Below are positions 1 through 11,562 of a stretch of DNA of 14,177 nucleotides, one piece after another. Source of the DNA: CAYLPJ01 sp964385465 (GTDB lineage Bacteria > Planctomycetota > Phycisphaerae > SM23-33); NCBI GenBank assembly GCA_964385465.1, contig CAYLPJ010000089.1, positions 1 through 14,177 on the forward strand. The letters run 5' to 3'. A program made the translations under genes and the position numbers. The notes under the pieces were generated by a model that did not search any database, was not told the DNA's origin, and was given only the letters and a program-made list of their open reading frames with translations. The number at the start of each line of letters is the position of its first letter. Positions within the stretch are counted from its first letter, which is position 1.

Positions 1-1488
<1,488 letters not shown>

Positions 1489-1508
1489 CGAGCATTGACG
1501 CCCTTTAC

Positions 1509-1513
1509 GGGAG
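1509..1513 (+). promoter_or_regulatory. Ribosome binding site of rpoC
   Basis: GGGAG lies 10 nt before the ATG at 1524. It supports that start over in-frame positions further upstream that overlap rpoB, where the translation does not resemble the family. Confidence 0.6.
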
Positions 1514-1523
1514 CGAGATCGAC

Positions 1524-5849
<4,326 letters not shown>

Positions 5850-5859
5850 GAACAAGCCG

Positions 5860-6231
5860 ATGCCGACAATCAACCAACTGGTCCGCAAGCCGCGGCAGAT
5901 CCAGAAGGCCAAGAAGAAGAACGTCTCGCTGGAGCAGTGCCCCCAGAAGCGCGGCGTCTGCCTGCTGGTCAAGACCGTCACGCCCAAGAAGCCCAACTCC
6001 GCCCTGCGCAAGGTCGCCCGCGTGCGGCTGAGCAACGGCAAGGAAGTGACGGCCTATATACCCGGCATCGATCACAACCTCCAGGAGCACAGCATCGTGC
6101 TGGTCCGCGGCGGGCGCGTCCGCGACCTGCCGGGCGTGCGCTACCACGTCGTTCGCGGCACGTTGGACGCCCTCGGCGTCGACGCCCGCAAGCAGGGACG
6201 GAGCAAGTACGGCGCCAAGAGGCCCAAGTAA
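5860..6231 (+). CDS. rpsL: Small ribosomal subunit protein uS12
   Basis: The 123-residue protein starts MPTINQLVRKPR and ends RSKYGAKRPK, full length for S12, the decoding-centre protein that checks codon-anticodon pairing. The TPKKPNSALRKVARVRL loop (41-57) carries Lys43. The second decoding loop reads GGRVRDLPGVRYH (84-96) with Arg88, where most bacteria have Lys. Asp89, the residue methylthiolated by RimO in E. coli, is present. AGGATAGGAA in the last codons of rpoC is a likely ribosome binding site. Arg88 corresponds to K88R in Mycobacterium and K87R in E. coli, a known streptomycin-resistance substitution (see findings). Confidence 0.98.
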   Translation: MPTINQLVRKPRQIQKAKKKNVSLEQCPQKRGVCLLVKTVTPKKPNSALRKVARVRLSNGKEVTAYIPGIDHNLQEHSIVLVRGGRVRDLPGVRYHVVRGTLDALGVDARKQGRSKYGAKRPK

Positions 6232-6248
6232 CCCACGATCGCACTCGC

Positions 6249-6270
6249 GGCCGGGATTCTGATACCGGCC
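6249..6270 (+). other. Small hairpin in the rpsL-rpsG spacer
   Basis: GGCCGG (6249-6254) pairs with CCGGCC (6265-6270) around a 10-nt loop, with no T-run after it. In E. coli the rpsL-rpsG spacer is the S7 autoregulatory site; a similar role here is only a guess from position. Confidence 0.35.
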
Positions 6271-6287
6271 CCGGCGGAACAAGGCAC

Positions 6288-6764
6288 ATGGCATACAAGC
6301 GATTCACGGCATCGACACGGCAGCTTCAACCCGACCCGCGGTTCCACAGCAAGCTGGTCAGCAAGTTCATCAACTGCTTCATGTGGGACGGCAAGAAGTA
6401 CGCGGCCCAGGGCATCTTCTACGACGCGATGGACGTCATCGAGAAGAAGATCAAGGACGACCCCCCGCTGGAGGTCTTCAAGAAGGCCATCGACAACGTC
6501 AAGCCGATGATCGAGGTCCGCTCCAAGCGCGTCGGCGGGGCCACCTACCAGGTGCCCATGCAGGTCAGCAGCAAGAGGCAGCTCTCGCTGGCTATCCGCT
6601 GGATCCGCGAGGCCGTGCGATCCGGGCGAGGACAGCCCACCCACGTCCGGCTGGCCAACGAGATCATGGCCGCCTACAACGGCGAGGGTGCGGCGATGAC
6701 CACGCGGGACAACATCCACCGCATGGCCGACGCGAACAAGGCCTTCGCGCACTTCGCCTGGTAA
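6288..6764 (+). CDS. rpsG: Small ribosomal subunit protein uS7
   Basis: The 158-residue protein is of normal length for S7, which nucleates assembly of the 30S head on the 16S rRNA 3' major domain and lines the E site. MAYKRFTAS begins the family-like N-terminus, although the open frame extends upstream into rpsL. The beta-hairpin RVGGATYQVPMQV is at 81-93, followed by LAIRWI. The C-terminus TTRDNIHRMADANKAFAHFAW is a form I associate with Planctomycetota. The gene lies 56 nt after rpsL. The ribosome binding site is weak (AAGG at 6281-6284 is close to the ATG), which fits translational coupling to rpsL. The S7 to EF-G gap that follows is long. Confidence 0.97.
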   Translation: MAYKRFTASTRQLQPDPRFHSKLVSKFINCFMWDGKKYAAQGIFYDAMDVIEKKIKDDPPLEVFKKAIDNVKPMIEVRSKRVGGATYQVPMQVSSKRQLSLAIRWIREAVRSGRGQPTHVRLANEIMAAYNGEGAAMTTRDNIHRMADANKAFAHFAW

Positions 6765-6863
6765 CGACGTGACCGCCGGCCGCGAGCCGGCGGCCGGTAG
6801 AGACCGGCCCGGGGCCCGCGCCCCGTACAGGCCAAAAAGACATCTGATTCGACACACAACCTG

Positions 6864-6887
6864 GCGGCCGGCATCTCCGCCGGCCGC
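6864..6887 (+). repeat. 9-bp inverted repeat in the rpsG-fusA spacer
   Basis: GCGGCCGGC and GCCGGCCGC pair perfectly around the loop ATCTCC. It is the most regular hairpin of the cluster and is followed 40 nt later by GCGGGGC-GCGT-GCCCCGC. It resembles palindromic intergenic repeats in high-GC genomes; whether it recurs elsewhere in this genome cannot be seen from the window. Confidence 0.55.
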
Positions 6888-6909
6888 GAAAGGGTGTTGC
6901 TTGAATCGT

Positions 6910-6944
6910 CCGCGGCAGCAGACGCCGCGGGGCGCGTGCCCCGC
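6910..6944 (+). repeat. Two mutually exclusive hairpins
   Basis: CCGCGGC (6910-6916) pairs with GCCGCGG (6924-6930), while GCGGGGC (6927-6933) pairs with GCCCCGC (6938-6944). The two stems share bases 6927-6930, so only one can form at a time. This geometry is used by attenuators and riboswitches, but it can also arise by chance in GC-rich DNA. Confidence 0.4.
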
Positions 6945-7169
6945 GAGCGAGGGCGGACGACCCCGGTCGCCAGAGGGCAGGCCGGGGCTCAGAGAAGGAC
7001 GTCGGCGACGAGGCCCACCCGGGCTTCTGCCGACGCACCGCTTGAGATAAGACAACCTGGCCGGCCTGCCAAGTCAGGCCCGCGGGACGGACCCCGCGGC
7101 TGCAAGGCCGGTGGCCGCCGAACCCCTCGGCGGCCGGCATGACGCTTTCCGTACGGCATGATGCCCGCA

Positions 7170-7208
7170 CCCCCGGCGGCCGCGCCCGCGCGCAGCCGCC
7201 TGCGGGGG
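7170..7208 (+). promoter_or_regulatory. Strong hairpin just upstream of fusA
   Basis: CCCCCGGCGGC (7170-7180) pairs with GCCGCC (7195-7200) and GGGGG (7204-7208), leaving a 3-nt TGC bulge and a 14-nt loop. It ends 19 nt before the fusA ATG. The leader after it has only a weak Shine-Dalgarno (CGGA, 7217-7220), so folding here could affect EF-G translation. The pairing is visible; the role is inferred. Confidence 0.4.
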
Positions 7209-7227
7209 CCAGGGCCCGGACAACAGC

Positions 7228-9309
7228 ATGGCGCGCGACCTGAACACAATTCGCAACATCGGCATCATGGCACACATCGATGCCGGCAAGACCACCGTTA
7301 CCGAGCGGGTGCTCTACTTCGCCGGGCGGACCTACAAGATCGGCGAGGTCCACGACGGCACGGCGGTGATGGACTACCTCACCGAAGAGCAGCAGCGGGG
7401 CATCACCATCACCTCCGCGGCCACGACGCTGAAGTGGCATGACCACACGCTCAACCTCATCGACACCCCCGGGCACGTGGACTTCACCATCGAGGTCGAG
7501 CGGAGCCTCCGCGTGCTCGACGCCGCCGTGGCGGTCTTCTGCGGCGTCGGCGGCGTCGAGGCCCAGAGCGAGACCGTCTGGCGGCAGGCCGACCGCTACC
7601 GCGTGCCCCGCCTCTGCTTCGTCAACAAGATGGACCGGATCGGGGCGGACTTCGAGTCCGTCGTCCAGGACATCGCCGAGCGCCTCCACGCCAGCCCGCT
7701 GGTCCTGCAACTGCCCATCGGCGCCGGCGACGACCACCGCGGGCAGGTCGACGTCATCGCCCGCAAGGCCTACTTCTACGACCCCGCCGAGGTCGCCACC
7801 GACCTCCGCGTCGAGGACATCCCCGACGAGTTCGTCGAGATGGCCGAGGTCGCCCGCCACGACGCCATCGAGAAGGCCGCCGAGTTCGACGACGCCCTGA
7901 TGGCGAAGTACCTCCACGACGAGGAGATCGCCGTCGAGGACATCCACGCCGCCATCCGCAAGGGCACGCTGACCGGCAAGCTGCACCCGGTGCTCTGCGG
8001 CTCGGCGCTGAAGCACATGGGCGTCCGCCCGCTGCTGGACGCGATCGTCCGCTACCTGCCCGGGCCGCTGGAGGTCCCGCCCGTCCGGGGGCACGCCTCG
8101 CTGGACAGCCCGCCGGACGACTACATCGATCGCCCCCCCGACCCCGACGGGCCGATGGCGGCGCTGGTGTTCAAGATCAGCTCCGATCAGCACGGCGACC
8201 TGAGCTTCGTGCGGATCTACAGCGGCACGCTGACGCCGGGGACGCGGGTGCTCAACAGCACCCAGGGCAAGAAGGAGAACGTCACCCGCATCTGGGAGAT
8301 GCACGCCAAGCAGCGGATCCGCCGCGACGAGGCGTTCGCCGGGGACATCGTGGCGCTGGTGGGGCTGAAATCCTCCCTCACCGGGGACACGCTGTGCGAC
8401 ACGCGCGACCCCGTGGTCCTGGAGCGGCTGGAGTTCCCCGACCCGGTGATCACCATGTCCATCGAGCCGCGGACCAACGCCGACAAGCAGAAGATGGTCG
8501 ATGCCCTCAACGTCCTGCGCCGGGAGGACCCGAGCTTCTCTTACGAGTACAACGATGAGACCGGCCAGACCACCATCTCGGGCATGGGCGAGCTGCACCT
8601 GGAAATCATCCACCACAAGCTCGTGCGCGATCTCGGCCTGGACGTCCGCGTCGGCAAGCCGTCCGTGGCGTACAAGGAGACCATCCTCGGCTCGGCCGAG
8701 GCCGAGGGACGCTTCGTCCGCCAGACCGGCGGGCGGGGGCAGTTCGCGGTGGTCGTCCTCCGCGTCGAGGCCCACGAGCCCGAGCCCGGGGGCGAACCGG
8801 TCGTCTTCGAGGACGCGACCAAGGGCGGGGTCGTCCCCAAACAGTACATCCCCTCCGTCGAGGAGGGCGTCCGCGACGCGGCAAGCAGCGGGGCCCTCGC
8901 CGGCTGGCCCATGCTCAACGTCAAAGCCACCTTGCTGGACGGCAAGGACCACCCGGTGGACAGCTCGGAGCTCGCCTTCGAGCAGGCGGCCGTGCTGGCG
9001 TTCCAGCAGGCCGTCGAAAAGGCACGCCCCGTCTTCCTCGAGCCCCTGATGCGCCTCCAGGTCTCCGTGCCCGAGGAGTTCGTCGGGGCGGTCACCGGGG
9101 ACCTGAACGGCCGACGGGCCGAGATCCAGCGGATGGACCAGCGGGGGGATTTCCGCGTCCTGCACGCGCTGGTGCCGCTGGCGGAGATGTTCGGCTATTC
9201 CACCCAGCTCCGCAGCCTCACCCAGGGCCGGGGCACCAGCACGATGGAGCCGCACACCTACGCCCCCGTGCCGACGCACGTGGGCGAGGAGATCATGAAA
9301 TACTACTGA
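7228..9309 (+). CDS. fusA: Elongation factor G (translocation GTPase)
   Basis: The 693-residue protein has normal EF-G length. P-loop AHIDAGKT is at 15-22, switch I RGITIT at 57-62, DTPGH at 79-83, NKMD at 133-136 and GSA at 258-260. Domain II holds FVRIYSG and GLKSSLTGDTL, domain III SGMGELHLEII. Domain IV holds GGVVPKQYIP and DGKDHPVDSSE, with His575 at the tip that enters the decoding centre. Domain V ends with MFGYSTQLRSLTQGRG. It moves tRNA-mRNA through the ribosome and, with RRF, can recycle ribosomes. Domain I and II motifs (VPRLCFVNKMDRIGADF, SPLVLQLPIG) recall the spirochaete/planctomycete/deltaproteobacterial EF-G subfamilies (spdEFG), whereas domains IV and V look canonical. It is separated from rpsG by a long structured leader, and no tuf follows. 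Confidence 0.96.
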   Translation: MARDLNTIRNIGIMAHIDAGKTTVTERVLYFAGRTYKIGEVHDGTAVMDYLTEEQQRGITITSAATTLKWHDHTLNLIDTPGHVDFTIEVERSLRVLDAAVAVFCGVGGVEAQSETVWRQADRYRVPRLCFVNKMDRIGADFESVVQDIAERLHASPLVLQLPIGAGDDHRGQVDVIARKAYFYDPAEVATDLRVEDIPDEFVEMAEVARHDAIEKAAEFDDALMAKYLHDEEIAVEDIHAAIRKGTLTGKLHPVLCGSALKHMGVRPLLDAIVRYLPGPLEVPPVRGHASLDSPPDDYIDRPPDPDGPMAALVFKISSDQHGDLSFVRIYSGTLTPGTRVLNSTQGKKENVTRIWEMHAKQRIRRDEAFAGDIVALVGLKSSLTGDTLCDTRDPVVLERLEFPDPVITMSIEPRTNADKQKMVDALNVLRREDPSFSYEYNDETGQTTISGMGELHLEIIHHKLVRDLGLDVRVGKPSVAYKETILGSAEAEGRFVRQTGGRGQFAVVVLRVEAHEPEPGGEPVVFEDATKGGVVPKQYIPSVEEGVRDAASSGALAGWPMLNVKATLLDGKDHPVDSSELAFEQAAVLAFQQAVEKARPVFLEPLMRLQVSVPEEFVGAVTGDLNGRRAEIQRMDQRGDFRVLHALVPLAEMFGYSTQLRSLTQGRGTSTMEPHTYAPVPTHVGEEIMKYY

Positions 9310-9321
9310 TCCCCCTCGGCC

Positions 9322-9338
9322 GCCCCGCGTGGCGGGGC
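9322..9338 (+). terminator. Possible terminator or 3' hairpin of fusA
   Basis: GCCCCGC (9322-9328) pairs with GCGGGGC (9332-9338) around GTG, 12 nt after the fusA stop. No T-run follows, so a canonical intrinsic terminator is doubtful; it could also protect the 3' end of the message. Confidence 0.35.
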
Positions 9339-9340
9339 CG

Positions 9341-9415
9341 AAGCGGCAAACTGCGAGCACCAAGCGGCAAGCAAGGATTGAGGCACCAGAAGAGAAACGG
9401 CAGACAACAGGCTCG
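9341..9415 (+). repeat. Degenerate 7-nt tandem array, left arm
   Basis: The stretch divides into heptamers near AARCGGC: AAGCGGC, AAACTGC, GAGCACC, AAGCGGC, AAGCAAG, two poor units, a 5-nt AAGAG, then AAACGGC, AGACAAC and AGGCTCG. The copies are imperfect but the 7-nt phase is mostly held. It is the inverted partner of 9453-9533. Confidence 0.55.
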
Positions 9416-9487
9416 GAGCTTCGCGGCGGCCGGGCTCGATGGTGCCCCGGGAGGCGTTTGCAGCTTGCCTGTTGTCGTTTGCCGTTT
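9395..9487 (+). repeat. 18-bp inverted repeat between the two heptamer arrays
   Basis: AAACGGCA (9395-9402) and GACAACAGGC (9403-9412) pair with TGCCGTTT (9480-9487) and GCCTGTTGTC (9467-9476); a 3-nt GTT bulge (9477-9479) interrupts the right side. The loop contains a smaller CCGGGC/GCCCCGG stem. A transcript running through would fold into a long hairpin between fusA and rpsJ. Confidence 0.65.
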
Positions 9488-9533
9488 GTTTGGAATGAGC
9501 CGTTTGGGATTTGCTGTTTGGAGTCTGGCGTTT
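9453..9533 (-). repeat. Degenerate 7-nt tandem array, right arm (inverted)
   Basis: On the + strand the units are GGCGTTT, GCAGCTT, GCCTGTT, GTCGTTT, GCCGTTT, a 4-nt GTTT, GGAATGA, GCCGTTT, GGGATTT, GCTGTTT, GGAGTCT and GGCGTTT. On the minus strand the consensus is about AAACGSC. Eleven full units and one 4-nt partial keep the phase. A 12-nt direct repeat TCGCGGCGGCCG lies on each side (9421-9432 and 9543-9554). Confidence 0.65.
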
Positions 9534-9596
9534 GCCGCCACCTCGCGGCGGCCGTGCCAGAGATAGTGGAAAATACTGAAAAAGTCAGCTAGGGAA

Positions 9597-9624
9597 TTGA
9601 CAGCGAGACGCTTTTCCGTATGTT
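9597..9624 (+). promoter_or_regulatory. Sigma70-type promoter of the S10 operon
   Basis: A perfect TTGACA (9597-9602) is followed after 16 nt by TATGTT (9619-9624). Upstream, about 9566-9590, is A-rich and could act as an UP element. The site is some 60 nt before the rpsJ start, right where an S10 operon promoter is expected. TTGACA is rare in DNA of this composition. Confidence 0.7.
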
Positions 9625-9631
9625 AAAACGA

Positions 9632-9652
9632 CTCGGCACTTATGAGGCCGAG
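9632..9652 (+). promoter_or_regulatory. Leader hairpin of the S10 operon
   Basis: CTCGGC (9632-9637) pairs with GCCGAG (9647-9652) around a 9-nt loop. It would lie at the 5' end of a transcript starting near 9631. The leader is too short to hold an E. coli-like L4-binding structure; a role in message stability or control is possible. Confidence 0.4.
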
Positions 9653-9671
9653 CCGATGCGGGCTGCGGGCT

Positions 9672-9675
9672 GGAG
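9672..9675 (+). promoter_or_regulatory. Ribosome binding site of rpsJ
   Basis: GGAG is 8 nt before the ATG at 9684. It selects this start over an in-frame ATG at 9642, which lies in the loop of the leader hairpin and would add 14 residues unlike S10. Confidence 0.65.
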
Positions 9676-9683
9676 ACCCCTCG

Positions 9684-9992
9684 ATGGTACAGGACAAGAT
9701 CAGAATACGTATGGAGGCCTACGATCACCGGGCCCTGGATTCCTCGGCCAAGGAGATCGTGGACCATGCCGAGCGGACGGGCGCGCGGGTTCGCGGCCCG
9801 ATCCCGCTGCCGACGCGGATCGAGCGGTACACGGTGCTTCGCAGCCCCCACGTGGACAAGAAGGCCCGTGAGCAGTTCGAGATGCGGACGCACAAGCGGA
9901 TCATCGACATCTACGAGCCGACGGTGCGGACGATCGAGGCGCTCAACCGCCTGGTGGTCCCCGCCGGCGTGTTCATCAAGATCAAGGCGTAA
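9684..9992 (+). CDS. rpsJ: Small ribosomal subunit protein uS10
   Basis: The 102-residue protein MVQDKIRIRMEAYDHRALD... is full length for S10, a 30S head protein that in many bacteria also binds NusB in antitermination. The loop motif RVRGPIPLPTR and the segment SPHVDKKAREQFEMRTHKR are typical. It is the first gene of the S10 operon here, behind its own promoter, with rplC starting 9 nt later. tuf, often found just upstream, is absent. Confidence 0.97.
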   Translation: MVQDKIRIRMEAYDHRALDSSAKEIVDHAERTGARVRGPIPLPTRIERYTVLRSPHVDKKAREQFEMRTHKRIIDIYEPTVRTIEALNRLVVPAGVFIKIKA

Positions 9993-10001
9993 GGTGCGAC
10001 G

Positions 10002-10661
10002 ATGCAGCCCGCGATCCTAGGCAAGAAAGTCGGCATGACCCAGGTCTACGACGAGAACGGGACCCTTCACCCGGTCACCGTCGTCCAGGCCGGGCCGTGC
10101 AGCGTCCTTCAGGTCAAGACCGCCGACCGCGACGGCTACGACGCCGTCCAGATCGGCTACGAGGACAGCAAGCCCCACCGCGCCGCGCGCCCCCAGATCG
10201 GGCACGCCGCCGCCGCGGGCGTCGCCCCCAAGCGGTTCGTCCGCGAGGTGCGACTCGCCGCCCCGGCCGAGGACGTCGAGCCCGGCGCCGAGATCGGCGT
10301 GGACCTCTTCGAGGACGTCGCGTTCGTGGACGTCGTCGGCACGACCAAGGGGCGAGGCTACCAGGGCGGGATGAAGCGCCACGGCTTCAAGGGCCAGCCG
10401 GCCAGCCACGGCGTCGAGCGGAAGCACCGCAGCCCCGGCTCGATCGCCTCGCACTCCTCCAACGCCGGCACGGGGCCCAAGCCGAAGAAGGGCAAGCGCA
10501 TGGCCGGGCACATGGGCTCGGAGCGCTGCACCTCCCGAAATCACAAGCTGGTCAAGGTGGACAAGGACAACGGCCTGCTGCTCATCCGCGGCGCCCTGCC
10601 GGGCGCCAACGGCGGGCTGCTGCTGGTCCGCAAGAGCAAGACCGCCAAGGTCAAGGCGTAG
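10002..10661 (+). CDS. rplC: Large ribosomal subunit protein uL3
   Basis: The 219-residue protein has normal L3 length. L3 is an early 50S assembly protein whose long loop reaches the peptidyl-transferase centre. MQPAILGKKVGMTQVYDENG is the typical start and GTTKGRGYQGGMKRHGF (113-129) the conserved core. The loop HRSPGSIASHSSNAG...KKGKRMAGHMG (142-172) aligns with the E. coli GSIGQNQ segment. Ser152 replaces the Gln methylated by PrmB in E. coli, so that modification is not expected. The ribosome binding site AAGG overlaps the rpsJ stop. rplD follows after 16 nt. Confidence 0.97.
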   Translation: MQPAILGKKVGMTQVYDENGTLHPVTVVQAGPCSVLQVKTADRDGYDAVQIGYEDSKPHRAARPQIGHAAAAGVAPKRFVREVRLAAPAEDVEPGAEIGVDLFEDVAFVDVVGTTKGRGYQGGMKRHGFKGQPASHGVERKHRSPGSIASHSSNAGTGPKPKKGKRMAGHMGSERCTSRNHKLVKVDKDNGLLLIRGALPGANGGLLLVRKSKTAKVKA

Positions 10662-10677
10662 CGACGGGACCCCAACC

Positions 10678-11562
10678 ATGGTCGACGTACCGGTATACAA
10701 CGTAGAGGGCGAGCAGATCGACACCCTCCAGGTCGACGAGCAGGCCTTCGGCGGCGAGGTCAACGCGGACCTGATCAAGCAGGCCGTGGTGACCTACCAC
10801 GCCAACCGCCGCCAGGGCACGGCCGCGACGCGAAACCGCGGGCTGATCTCCGGGACGAGCCAGAAGGCCTACCGCCAGAAGGGCACCGGTCGGGCTCGCC
10901 GCGGCGACATGAAGACCAACCTCCTCCGCGGCGGGGGGGTGGCGTTCGCCAAGAAGCCCCGCGACTTCCGCAAACGCCTGCCGAAGAAGATGCGCCGCCA
11001 GGCTCTCCGCTCGGCGATCCTCGCCAAGATGCTCGCCGAAGACCTGATGGTCATCGACGGGCTCGCCCTCGACGAGCCCAAGACCGCCCGCCTTGCCGGC
11101 ATCCTGAGAAACCTCAAGATCAACCGCACCTGCCTGCTCGCCCTCGCCGCCCGTGACCGGGCCCTCTACCTCAGCAGCCGCAACATCCCCGACCTCACCG
11201 TCCGCATCGCCGAAGAGCTCAACGCCTTCGATGTGATGACCCGGCGGAAGCTGCTGCTGACCCGCGAGGCCATGGACGCCCTGACCAACCCCGCCGCCCA
11301 CGCCCCGGCCGAGGCGGTCGACGAAGAAACCGCCGAGCTGGCCGCAGAGGTCGAGGCGCCGGCGATGGCGCCCGCGGACGCCCCGGCCCCCGAGCCCGAG
11401 CCGCAGCCCGAGGCCGAAGCGAAGCCCGAGGCCGACGCCGAAGAGCCCACCCCCGCCGCCGAGGGCGAGACGCCCGAGGCCGACGAGGCGGAAGACGCCG
11501 CCGCGCCCGAGGCCGACGACGCCGGCGAGCAGGACACCGACGACGCGGAGGCCAAGGAATGA
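10678..11562 (+). CDS. rplD: Large ribosomal subunit protein uL4 with a long acidic C-terminal tail
   Basis: Residues 1-204 are a normal L4: AYRQKGTGRARRGD (64-77) and RGGGVAFAKKPRDF (84-97) form the extended loop lining the exit tunnel, followed by LPKKMRRQALRSA. L4 helps 23S assembly and in E. coli represses the S10 operon and inhibits RNase E. Residues 205-294 are an added low-complexity tail of Ala, Pro, Glu and Asp, with about 32 acidic residues against two Lys. Usual L4 length is 200-215, so about 90 residues are extra. Base composition and strand match the neighbours, and the tail runs straight into an ATGA overlap with rplW, so it is a genuine part of the gene, not a frameshift artefact. 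Function of the tail is unknown. Confidence 0.96.
   Translation: MVDVPVYNVEGEQIDTLQVDEQAFGGEVNADLIKQAVVTYHANRRQGTAATRNRGLISGTSQKAYRQKGTGRARRGDMKTNLLRGGGVAFAKKPRDFRKRLPKKMRRQALRSAILAKMLAEDLMVIDGLALDEPKTARLAGILRNLKINRTCLLALAARDRALYLSSRNIPDLTVRIAEELNAFDVMTRRKLLLTREAMDALTNPAAHAPAEAVDEETAELAAEVEAPAMAPADAPAPEPEPQPEAEAKPEADAEEPTPAAEGETPEADEAEDAAAPEADDAGEQDTDDAEAKE
11547..11551 (+). promoter_or_regulatory. Ribosome binding site of rplW inside the end of rplD
   Basis: GGAGG is 7 nt before the rplW ATG at 11559. It sits in the codons for the L4 tail, and the start overlaps the rplD stop (ATGA), a layout that suggests translational coupling. Confidence 0.7.

Larger units (their letters stand above)
6765..7227 (+). 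other. 463-nt non-coding fusA leader with a cluster of GC-rich hairpins
   Basis: I see no convincing gene here; short open frames exist but look like GC-driven background. The stretch is crowded with inverted repeats: 6773-6780/6786-6793, 6811-6814/6821-6824, 6864-6872/6879-6887 (9 bp), 6910-6916/6924-6930, 6927-6933/6938-6944, 7000-7006/7029-7035, 7063-7068/7075-7080, 7080-7086/7093-7099, 7113-7120/7128-7135 and 7170-7180/7195-7208. A GCCGGC-type hairpin is followed by a GGGGC/GCCCC-type hairpin at least twice, hinting at a repeated two-hairpin module. ACAACCTGGC occurs at 6858 and 7052, just before two of the modules. No T-tracts follow the stems, so they are poor intrinsic terminators. No clear promoter was found. 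Confidence 0.7.
9310..9596 (+). other. Non-coding fusA-rpsJ spacer: hairpin plus inverted heptamer arrays
   Basis: I found no supported gene. In order the spacer holds a GC hairpin (9322-9338), a degenerate 7-nt array on the + strand (9341-9415), a GC-rich centre, the same type of array in the opposite orientation (9453-9533), and an A/T-rich stretch (about 9566-9590) upstream of the rpsJ promoter. The composition of the arrays is clearly lower in GC than the genes on either side. Confidence 0.75.

Noticed and set aside
1495..1523. TTGACG in the rpoB-rpoC spacer as a promoter
   Set aside because: No acceptable -10 follows at 16-18 nt; the spacer is only 35 nt and rpoBC is normally cotranscribed.
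6769..7142. Short + strand frames in the rpsG-fusA spacer
   Set aside because: They read across the hairpins, have no good ribosome binding site and encode Arg/Pro/Gly-rich text typical of non-coding GC-rich DNA.
6664..9363. 899-codon minus-strand frame opposite fusA
   Set aside because: Same GC-driven effect; it spans the end of rpsG, the hairpin leader and all of fusA and shows no recognisable domain.
9341..9533. CRISPR array
   Set aside because: The repeats are 7 nt, degenerate, without unique spacers, and no cas genes are in the window.
9329..9592. Small frames of 62-87 codons across the heptamer arrays
   Set aside because: They start or end inside the repeats and have no family resemblance; the 7-nt repeat period also conflicts with coding.
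9642..9683. Longer rpsJ start at 9642
   Set aside because: It would begin in the loop of the leader hairpin, lacks a ribosome binding site and adds 14 residues unlike S10; the ATG at 9684 has GGAG at 8 nt.
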